Source: Pseudomonadota bacterium
GTDB lineage: Bacteria > Pseudomonadota > Alphaproteobacteria > UBA828
NCBI GenBank assembly: GCA_027624955.1
Contig: JAQBTG010000007.1
Location: forward strand, 1-64,000
Length of the DNA: 64,000 bases
Direction: 5' to 3'
Under the pieces are notes generated by a model that made no database searches, was not told the origin of the DNA, and worked only from the letters and a program-made list of their open reading frames with translations. The position numbers and the translations under genes were made by a program. The stretch's first letter is position 1; each line of letters begins with the position of its first letter. Of the stretch, positions 57,106-64,000 are shown piece by piece.

Positions 57106-58995
57106 ATGCGGCCTGCGCGATTTCTTCCTCTAATTTTTCTGTTCTGCGCGGTCTTCGCCGCAGCCGGGGCAGGTCTCGGCCTGGCGTCGGCACAGGCGGC
57201 ATCGGAATCGGCAGCGGCGGAAGACGGCTATTCCGGCCATGGCGTGGCCATGCATGGCAGCCCTAAATACGGGCCTGATTTCACCCATTTCGATTACGTG
57301 AATCCCGATGCGCCCAAAGGTGGCGACGTACACCTGTCGCAGACCGGCACGTTCGATAACCTCAATCCGTTTATTCTAAAAGGCGTGTCCGCCGGTTTCC
57401 TTGGATTGACGTTTGAAACCCTGATGACGTCTTCGAGCGACGAGGCGTTCTCCGAATATGGCCTAATTGCCGGCCGCGTGGAGTTCCCCGCAGATCGCTC
57501 ATCGGTGACTTTTACCTTGCGCAAGGAAGCGCATTGGCATGACGGCACGCCGATCACCGTCGACGATGTGATCTATTCATTCGAGACGTTGACCGAGAAA
57601 GGCAGCCCGTTCTACCGGGTCTATTACGCCGACATCGTCAGCGTCGAGGATTTGGGCGAGAGACGCGTGAAGTTCACTTTTTCCGCCGGTGAAAACCGCG
57701 AGCTGCCGTTGATCGTCGGCCAGCTCCCGATTCTGCCAAAGAACTATTTCGACAGTCATGATTTCGAAAAAACTACGCTGGAGCCGATTCTCGGCAGTGG
57801 CCCCTACCGCGTCGATCTGGTGGAGGCGGGCCGCGCCATCTCTTACCGGCGCGTTGATGATTATTGGGGCGCCCACCTGCCGGTCAACCGTGGCCGAAAT
57901 AATTTCGACACGCTGCGCATCGATTATTACCGCGACGATACAGTGGCGCTGGAGGCATTCAAAGCGCATGAATTCGATTGGCGCATAGAGAGCACGGCCA
58001 AAGTGTGGGCCAAGTCCTATGACGGGCCGGCTGTCGAGAACGGCCTGATCAAGAAAGTTGAGATAGCGCATGAGCAGCCGACCGGCCTCAGCGCGTTCGT
58101 GTTCAATACCCGCCGCGCACTCTTTGCCGATCAGCGCGTGCGCGAAGCATTGGGGTTTGCGTTCGATTATGAATGGGCCAACAAGAATCTTTTTTTCGGC
58201 ACCTACACGCGGACCAGAAGTTATTTCTCAAACTCCGAGCTGGCCTCGGTAGGGTTGCCGAGCGAAGCGGAATATGCGCTGTTGGAGCCCTATCGCGAGC
58301 GCGTTCCGGATGAAGTGTTCCGCGGTGAATTCGTGCCGCCGGTAAGCGATGGCTCGGGCAAAATTCGCGGCAATTTACGCGCCGCCAATAAGCTGCTGCG
58401 CGCAGCCGGCTGGGCGATAACCGATGGCAAGCTGGTCCATAGCGAGAGCGGTGCGCCGTTTGAATTCGAGTTTCTGTTGCAAAGCGGCGGTGCGTTTGAA
58501 CGCATTGTTCAGGCCTTTGCGCGCAATCTCGAATTGCTCGGCATTACCGTAAACCTTCGCCTGGTGGACCCGGCGCAATATCAAAATCGCATCCAGGAAT
58601 TTGATTTTGACATGATGTGGGGCGGCTTCGGCCAGTCGCTCTCACCGGGCAACGAACAGCGCGATTTCTGGGGCAGTGCCGCCGCCAATGTGCCGGGCAG
58701 CCGCAATTTGATCGGCATCAACGACCCGGTGGTCGATGAGCTGATCGAGGCGGTCATCGCCGCACCGGATCGCGAAGGATTGATCGCGGCATCGCGGGCG
58801 CTCGACCGGGTCTTGCTGTGGAGCCATTATGTTGTGCCGTTGTGGCACCTGCGCTCTTATCGCCTGGCCTATTGGGACATCTTCGGCCGGCCCGAGGTAA
58901 CGGCGCGTTACGATCATGGCTTTCCAAGCACGTGGTGGATCGATGCCGCGCGCCTGCAAGCCATTGAGCGCGGTGAGCAGAGCCTGGATCAATAG
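57106..58995 (+). CDS. yejA: Peptide ABC transporter substrate-binding protein (YejA-like), copy 2
   Basis: A 629-residue second binding protein of the same family. The signal peptide is [20 protein letters not shown]-like, cut near AQAAS. It shares [40 protein letters not shown] and [20 protein letters not shown] with copy 1, at the same positions and often the same words, so the two arose by tandem duplication and then diverged. Both likely feed the YejBEF permease encoded next. Confidence 0.92.
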   Translation: MRPARFLPLIFLFCAVFAAAGAGLGLASAQAASESAAAEDGYSGHGVAMHGSPKYGPDFTHFDYVNPDAPKGGDVHLSQTGTFDNLNPFILKGVSAGFLGLTFETLMTSSSDEAFSEYGLIAGRVEFPADRSSVTFTLRKEAHWHDGTPITVDDVIYSFETLTEKGSPFYRVYYADIVSVEDLGERRVKFTFSAGENRELPLIVGQLPILPKNYFDSHDFEKTTLEPILGSGPYRVDLVEAGRAISYRRVDDYWGAHLPVNRGRNNFDTLRIDYYRDDTVALEAFKAHEFDWRIESTAKVWAKSYDGPAVENGLIKKVEIAHEQPTGLSAFVFNTRRALFADQRVREALGFAFDYEWANKNLFFGTYTRTRSYFSNSELASVGLPSEAEYALLEPYRERVPDEVFRGEFVPPVSDGSGKIRGNLRAANKLLRAAGWAITDGKLVHSESGAPFEFEFLLQSGGAFERIVQAFARNLELLGITVNLRLVDPAQYQNRIQEFDFDMMWGGFGQSLSPGNEQRDFWGSAAANVPGSRNLIGINDPVVDELIEAVIAAPDREGLIAASRALDRVLLWSHYVVPLWHLRSYRLAYWDIFGRPEVTARYDHGFPSTWWIDAARLQAIERGEQSLDQ

Positions 58996-59021
58996 GGCCA
59001 AAAGGGCGGGTTCAACAGCCG

Positions 59022-60134
59022 ATGTTCGCCTATTTCATTCGCCGTATATTGCTCATCATTCCGACGTTGTTCGGAATCATGGTGATCAACTTTTTCATCA
59101 TCCAGGTTGCGCCGGGCGGGCCGGTCGAGCAGGTCATTGCCGAACTTAGCGGCACCGCTGTCGATGCCACCGCCCGCATATCAGGTTCACAACTGGGTGA
59201 GACCGGTGCAGTGGGCCAAACCGCCGGCGCCGCGCAAGGCGATATCTCCAGCAAATATCGCGGCGCGCGCGGTCTCGATCCACAGCTCATCAAAGATTTG
59301 GAAAAGCAGTTCGGCTTCGACAAACCGATTGGTGAGCGCTTTCTGTTGATGATGGAGCGCTATGTCCAATTCGATTTTGGCGACAGTTTCTTTCAGGACC
59401 GCAGCGTCATTTCGCTGGTCATGGACAAGCTGCCGGTATCGATTTCGCTTGGTCTTTGGACCACGCTGCTCGCCTATCTGATTTCGATTCCGCTCGGCAT
59501 CGCCAAGGCGGTGCGCGACGGCTCGCGCTTTGACGTGTGGACCAGCGGCGCCATTTTCGTCGGCTATGCGATTCCGAGTTTTCTCTTTGCCGTGTTGCTG
59601 GTGGTGCTGTTTTCGGGCGGCAATTATTTCAGTTGGTTTCCTCTGCGCGGTCTTGTTTCCAACGATTGGGAAACCTACTCGCTCGGCGGCAAAATTCTCG
59701 ATTATCTCTGGCACTTGGTCCTGCCGATTGTTGCTTTGATGATCGGTGGCTTTGCCACGCTGACCATGTTGACCAAGAATTCGTTTCTCGAGGAGATCAA
59801 TAAACAATATGTCATCACTGCGCGCGCCAAGGGCCTGGGCCAGCGCCGGGTGCTGTATGGCCATGTTTTTCGCAACGCCATGTTGATCGTCGTGGCCGGT
59901 TTCCCCGCTGCCTTTGTCGGCATCCTCTTTACCGGCGCGCTGTTGATTGAGATTATTTTCTCACTCGATGGGCTCGGTCTGCTCGGCTATGAGGCGCTGG
60001 TCGGGCGGGATTATCCGATCATCTTCGGCACCCTGTTCGTTTTCACCCTGCTCGGGCTGGTGGTCAATTTGATCGGCGACATGATGTATGTGGTGATCGA
60101 CCCGCGCATCGATTTCGAACGGCGCGAGGTTTAA
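59022..60134 (+). CDS. yejB: Peptide ABC transporter permease YejB
   Basis: A 370-residue inner-membrane permease with an N-terminal helix ([20 protein letters not shown]), a roughly 100-residue periplasmic loop (about 37-130) that is typical of YejB, and five further helices. The EAA loop of the binding-protein-dependent family lies near [20 protein letters not shown]. It overlaps no neighbour; yejE follows three bases after the stop. Confidence 0.94.
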   Translation: MFAYFIRRILLIIPTLFGIMVINFFIIQVAPGGPVEQVIAELSGTAVDATARISGSQLGETGAVGQTAGAAQGDISSKYRGARGLDPQLIKDLEKQFGFDKPIGERFLLMMERYVQFDFGDSFFQDRSVISLVMDKLPVSISLGLWTTLLAYLISIPLGIAKAVRDGSRFDVWTSGAIFVGYAIPSFLFAVLLVVLFSGGNYFSWFPLRGLVSNDWETYSLGGKILDYLWHLVLPIVALMIGGFATLTMLTKNSFLEEINKQYVITARAKGLGQRRVLYGHVFRNAMLIVVAGFPAAFVGILFTGALLIEIIFSLDGLGLLGYEALVGRDYPIIFGTLFVFTLLGLVVNLIGDMMYVVIDPRIDFERREV

Positions 60135-60137
60135 GCG

Positions 60138-61169
60138 GTGGCGCTCCGCCTTTCACCTATGTCGCGGCGACGGCTGCGCAATTTCAAGGCCAACCGGCGG
60201 GGCTATATCTCGCTGTGGATTTTTCTCGCATTATTCATCGTGACTGCGCCAGCCGAGTTTATTGCCAACGACAGCCCGCTGATCGTCAAGTTTGACGGCG
60301 CGTATTATTTCCCAGTCGTTGCCAGCTATCCCGAAACCGAGTTTGGCGGTGAATTCGAAACTGAAGCCGATTACCGCGACCCCTTCGTGCGCGATCTGAT
60401 CGCGGAGAAAGGCTGGATGCTGTGGCCGGCGGTGCCGTATGACCATCAAACGATCAATTACGACCTGCCGACGCCGGCACCCTCGCCGCCGTCTTCGGCC
60501 AATCCGCTCGGCACCGATGATCAAGGGCGCGATGTCCTGGCGCGGGTGATTTACGGCTTTCGCATATCGGTTCTGTTCGGCCTGATCCTCACCGTGGCGA
60601 GTTCCATCGTCGGCATCGCCTCTGGCGCTGTGCAGGGATATTTCGGCGGGTGGCTGGATCTAATATTTCAGCGCTTCATCGAGATTTGGTCCGGCTTGCC
60701 GACTCTGTTCATCCTGATCATCGTCGCCAGCATCATTGTGCCGAGTTTTTGGAGTCTGTTGGCGGTGCTGTTCATCTTTAGCTGGATGAGTCTGGTGGGA
60801 GTCGTGCGCGCGGAATTCCTGCGTGTGCGCAATTTTGAATATATCCGCGCGGCGCGTGCCCTCGGCGTCAACGACCGCACCATTATGTGGCGCCATGCGT
60901 TGCCCAATGCCATGGTCTCGGCGCTGACCTTCCTGCCGTTCATCCTGACGGGTTCGATCACCACCCTGACGGCGCTCGATTTTCTTGGCTATGGCTTGCC
61001 GCCGGGCTCGGCCTCGCTCGGTGAGCTATTGCAGCAAGGCAAGGCCAACCTGCATGCGCCGTGGCTCGGCTTCTCCGGCTTCGTCGTTATCGCGCTCATG
61101 CTGAGCCTGTTGATATTTGTCTTCGAAGCGGTGCGCGATGCGTTCGATCCGCGCAAGCTGGTGGCGTGA
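60138..61169 (+). CDS. yejE: Peptide ABC transporter permease YejE
   Basis: A 343-residue permease of the DppC group, beginning at GTG 60138. The cytoplasmic leader RRLRNFKANRRGYISLWIFL and a first helix precede a periplasmic segment with ANPLGTDDQGRDVLARVIYG, the family hallmark. The remaining helices and the EAA loop YIRAARALGVNDRTIMWRHA follow. The stop shares one base with the yejF start (TGATG). Confidence 0.94.
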   Translation: MALRLSPMSRRRLRNFKANRRGYISLWIFLALFIVTAPAEFIANDSPLIVKFDGAYYFPVVASYPETEFGGEFETEADYRDPFVRDLIAEKGWMLWPAVPYDHQTINYDLPTPAPSPPSSANPLGTDDQGRDVLARVIYGFRISVLFGLILTVASSIVGIASGAVQGYFGGWLDLIFQRFIEIWSGLPTLFILIIVASIIVPSFWSLLAVLFIFSWMSLVGVVRAEFLRVRNFEYIRAARALGVNDRTIMWRHALPNAMVSALTFLPFILTGSITTLTALDFLGYGLPPGSASLGELLQQGKANLHAPWLGFSGFVVIALMLSLLIFVFEAVRDAFDPRKLVA

Positions 61170-62788
61170 TGGCGGGCGGGACTCTCCTTAAGGTGCGCGG
61201 CCTCGACGTCACGTTTAACTCAAGCGCCGGCGTGACTCATGCGGTCAAGGGCGCGTCCTTCGATATTCAGCGCGGCAAAACCCTGGCGCTGGTCGGCGAA
61301 AGCGGCTCGGGCAAATCGGTCACCGCGCTCTCTATTCTCCAACTGTTGCCCTATCCGGTGGCGTCGCATCCGAACGGCTCGATCCTGTTCGATGGTGAGG
61401 AAATGCTCGGCGCCTCCGATCGCCATTTGCGCAGCGTTCGCGGCAACCGCATCTCGATGATCTTTCAAGAGCCCGTCACCTCGCTCAATCCGCTCCATTC
61501 AATTGGCCGGCAGGTCGCCGAAGTGATCATGCTGCACCGCGCCCTGCCCAAGGCCCACGCCTATCGCCGCGCTGAGGAGCTGTTCGAATTGGTCGCGCTG
61601 GGCGAGACCGCCAAGCGGCTCAATGCCTATCCGCATGAATTTTCCGGCGGCCAGCGCCAGCGTGTGATGATCGCCATGGCGCTTGCCTGTGAGCCTGATC
61701 TGCTGATTGCTGATGAGCCGACCACGGCGCTCGACGTCACCGTGCAGGCTGAAATATTGCGGCTGCTCGACGATCTGCAAACCCGCCTCGGCATGGCGAT
61801 GCTGATGATCACTCATGATTTGAACATCGTGCGCCATATGGCCGATGACGTCTGCGTCATGAATTCCGGTGAGATCGTTGAAGCCGGCGCGACCACGCAA
61901 ATCTTTGAATCGCCGCAGCATCCCTATACCCAACATTTGCTCGCCGCCGAGCCCAAGGGCGATCCGTTGGAAATCGACACGGCGGCGGCTGAGGTTTTGG
62001 CCTGCGATGATCTAAAAGTGCATTTTCCGATCAAGTCCGGGGTGTTCCGTAGCACGCGCGGCTATGTCAAAGCGGTGGATGGGGTGAGCATCTCGGTGCG
62101 TGAAGGCCAGACCGTGGGTGTCGTCGGCGAAAGTGGCTCAGGCAAGACGACGCTCGGCATGGCGCTTCTCCGGCTTGAGCGCAGCGAGGGGTCGATCCGC
62201 TTTCAGGGTGCCGACATTCAAGGCCGGAACTTCAAACAGATGCTGCCGCTCCGCCAGAGCATGCAGGTGGTTTTTCAGGACCCGTACGGTTCGCTCAGCC
62301 CGCGGCTTTCGATCGGTCAGATCGTTGAAGAAGGGTTAAAAGTGCATGCACGGGAAAAAGGCCGCGCCGAACGGCGGGTTCTGATTGGCCAGGTGCTCGA
62401 AGAAGTCGGCCTCGATCCCGAGAGCCAAGATCGCTATCCGCATGAGTTTTCCGGCGGCCAACGCCAGCGCGTGTCGATCGCCCGGGCGCTGGTTCTCAAA
62501 CCCCGCCTGATCGTGCTCGACGAGCCGACCTCGGCGCTCGATATGTCGGTGCAGGCGCAGATCATCGATCTGCTGCGCGATCTCCAGCGCCGGCACGGCC
62601 TGGCCTATCTATTCATCAGCCATGATCTCAAAGTGATCCGCGCCATCAGCCATGAAGTGGTGGTGCTGCGCGGCGGCAAGGTGATGGAGCAGGGCCCGGC
62701 GAAACAGATCTTCGATGCGCCGCGCCACGAATACACCCGCACCCTGATGGCCGCCGCCTTCGAACTTCGCACCGGTGCCGCGCATTAA
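61169..62788 (+). CDS. yejF: Peptide ABC transporter, duplicated ATP-binding protein YejF
   Basis: A 539-residue protein with two complete ABC cassettes: residues about 5-260 ([47 protein letters not shown]) and about 275-535 ([47 protein letters not shown]). It powers import through YejB and YejE. ATG 61169 is the first start outside yejE. It is the last gene of the five-gene operon and converges on dapE. Confidence 0.95.
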   Translation: MAGGTLLKVRGLDVTFNSSAGVTHAVKGASFDIQRGKTLALVGESGSGKSVTALSILQLLPYPVASHPNGSILFDGEEMLGASDRHLRSVRGNRISMIFQEPVTSLNPLHSIGRQVAEVIMLHRALPKAHAYRRAEELFELVALGETAKRLNAYPHEFSGGQRQRVMIAMALACEPDLLIADEPTTALDVTVQAEILRLLDDLQTRLGMAMLMITHDLNIVRHMADDVCVMNSGEIVEAGATTQIFESPQHPYTQHLLAAEPKGDPLEIDTAAAEVLACDDLKVHFPIKSGVFRSTRGYVKAVDGVSISVREGQTVGVVGESGSGKTTLGMALLRLERSEGSIRFQGADIQGRNFKQMLPLRQSMQVVFQDPYGSLSPRLSIGQIVEEGLKVHAREKGRAERRVLIGQVLEEVGLDPESQDRYPHEFSGGQRQRVSIARALVLKPRLIVLDEPTSALDMSVQAQIIDLLRDLQRRHGLAYLFISHDLKVIRAISHEVVVLRGGKVMEQGPAKQIFDAPRHEYTRTLMAAAFELRTGAAH

Positions 62789-62800
62789 TTTTATTTAATA

Positions 62801-62813
62801 CACGCTATGCGTG
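62801..62813. terminator. Small hairpin between convergent yejF and dapE
   Basis: CACGC-TAT-GCGTG forms a 5-bp stem in the 40-base gap. On the minus strand it is followed by an AT-rich run (62785-62800), so it may weakly terminate dapE. It is short and could be chance. Confidence 0.3.
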
Positions 62814-62828
62814 CAATCGCGTCGCCGT

Positions 62829-63995
62829 CTAAATCACACCTACTTTAGCAAAGTAGCGCCGCAAAATTATCTCATAAATTTCGGTCAACTCATCCAACGC
62901 CGCCACTTCAACATGCTCATCCGTCTGATGCATGGTACGCCCGATCAAGCCAAATTCGGCCACCGCGCAATAGTCCTTAATGAAGCGCGCATCGGACGTG
63001 CCGCCGGTCGTGCTGAGTTCTGGCACCCGTCCCGTCGCCGTCTCAACCGCGCCCGATATCAGCGCGCTCAACTCGCCGGGCGGCGTCAGAAAGGCTTCGC
63101 CGGTGACATGGATATCAAGCGAATAATCGCCACCCACCGCGTCGAACTGTTCGCGCAACCAGGCGATCAGGCTGTCGGAATTATGGCTGTCGTTGAAGCG
63201 GATGTTGAACGCCGCCTCGGCCTTCGCCGGGATAATGTTGCTCGCCGCATTGCCGACATCGATGCTGGTGATCTCGATATTACTCGGCTGGAAGTGGCCA
63301 CTGCCTTGATCAAGGCGCGCTGCAGTCAGGCGCCCAAGCATGGCAATCATGCGCGGAAGGGGATTGTCAGCCAAATGCGGATAGGCCGCATGGCCTTGCG
63401 TGCCCAACACGGAGAGCCGCGCATTCAGGCTGCCGCGCCGGCCGATCTTGATCATATCGCCGAGGCGCTCCGGGTTGGTCGGCTCGCCGACCAGGCAGAG
63501 ATCCATGCGCTCGTCGCGCGCATCCATCCACTCCAGTACCTTGCGCGTCCCGTTGATCGCCGGCCCTTCTTCATCACCGGTGATCAGCAAGCTGATCGAG
63601 CCGTCCCAGCCGTCTTGCGGGTCAGCCAGAAAGCAAGCTACGGCCGCAACGAAGGCGGCAATCGCGCCTTTCATGTCGCTGGCGCCGCGACCGTATAATT
63701 TCCCGTCCCGCACGTCGGCGGCGAATGGGTCTCCGTGCCAGCCAGCTCTGTCACCGACCGGCACGACGTCGCTGTGCCCGGCAAAGCAGAAATTGGGGGC
63801 CGCTGTGCCGAGGCGGGCATAAAGATTATCGATCGGCGCGCTTTCTGGCGCATCGCCGATCACGCGGTGGCAGGTAAAGCCAAGCTCTTCCAGTGCCGCC
63901 TGCAACACATCCAGCGCCCCGGCGTCGTCCGGCGTCACCGACGGGCAGCGGATCAGGGCGCGGGCCAACTCCAGTGGCTGATCAAGCCCCGGCAT
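62829..63995 (-). CDS. dapE: Succinyl-diaminopimelate desuccinylase
   Basis: DapE removes the succinyl group from N-succinyl-LL-diaminopimelate, giving the substrate for DapF. It is a di-zinc M20 enzyme: [10 protein letters not shown] (His74, Asp76), GRGASDMKG (Asp107), TGDEEGPA (Glu pair near 142) and [13 protein letters not shown] near the C-terminus. The 388 residues are complete; the ATG is five bases from the window edge, so upstream context is not visible. Confidence 0.96.
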   Translation of the reverse strand: MPGLDQPLELARALIRCPSVTPDDAGALDVLQAALEELGFTCHRVIGDAPESAPIDNLYARLGTAAPNFCFAGHSDVVPVGDRAGWHGDPFAADVRDGKLYGRGASDMKGAIAAFVAAVACFLADPQDGWDGSISLLITGDEEGPAINGTRKVLEWMDARDERMDLCLVGEPTNPERLGDMIKIGRRGSLNARLSVLGTQGHAAYPHLADNPLPRMIAMLGRLTAARLDQGSGHFQPSNIEITSIDVGNAASNIIPAKAEAAFNIRFNDSHNSDSLIAWLREQFDAVGGDYSLDIHVTGEAFLTPPGELSALISGAVETATGRVPELSTTGGTSDARFIKDYCAVAEFGLIGRTMHQTDEHVEVAALDELTEIYEIILRRYFAKVGVI

Positions 63996-64000
63996 CGCGG

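Overview
The window is a GC-rich, gene-dense bacterial chromosome segment with almost only core genes. Several things point to an alphaproteobacterium, probably Rhodospirillales-like; this is inferred from gene order and protein character, not from a search. The ATP synthase locus holds only the F1 genes (atpH-A-G-D-C). A TCA block runs sdhCDAB-mdh-sucCDAB-lpd, and a second block runs ffh-rpsP-rimM-trmD-rplS-leuC-leuD-leuB-asd. envC, ctpA, a YibQ-type deacetylase gene and rppH sit together.

Layout. 0-6.5 kb: tRNA-Ser(CGA), then the plus-strand run rplU-rpmA-(terminator)-obgE-proB-proA-nadD-rsfS-rlmH (ribosome proteins and maturation, proline and NAD synthesis). 6.6-12.7 kb: gpmI, an EnvC-like amidase activator, CtpA, a YibQ-like protein and RppH. 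12.8-14.3 kb: a minus-strand pair, an unknown protein and a ferritin-like di-iron protein. 14.4-21.8 kb: F1-ATPase genes and priA, minus strand. 21.9-23.6 kb: a transaldolase-like gene and xerC. 23.6-29.2 kb: the only accessory-looking stretch, with a palindromic MITE-like element, an NTF2-like protein, a hybrid histidine kinase, an alpha/beta hydrolase and a two-piece YeeE/YedE sulfur transporter. 29.3-41.7 kb: the TCA supercluster on the minus strand. 41.8-51.3 kb: a TPR/glycosyltransferase-like protein, asd, leuBDC and the rplS-trmD-rimM-rpsP-ffh group, all minus. 51.5-54.6 kb: dapF-mtaB-ftsY, plus. 54.6-55.1 kb: a Nudix hydrolase. 55.3-62.8 kb: a Yej-type peptide ABC transporter with two tandem binding proteins. 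62.8-64 kb: dapE.

The genes mostly serve central metabolism (TCA cycle, ATP synthesis, glycolysis), amino-acid synthesis (proline, leucine, diaminopimelate through asd, dapF and dapE), translation and ribosome assembly, SRP targeting (ffh, ftsY) and envelope maintenance. Junctions are tight; many stop and start codons overlap as ATGA or GTGA.

I found no CRISPR array, prophage, transposase, secretion system or recognisable defence or biosynthetic cluster. The unusual content is at small scale. Short in-phase tandem duplications occur at gene boundaries, several of them duplicating the start codon itself. A six-copy hairpin repeat array lies inside the sdh operon, with a diverged single copy between mdh and sucC. 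Two genes (rsfS, xerC) have a good Shine-Dalgarno placed before AUA or AUC instead of AUG. Two six-codon mini-ORFs link neighbouring starts. A nested palindrome of about 180 bp follows xerC.
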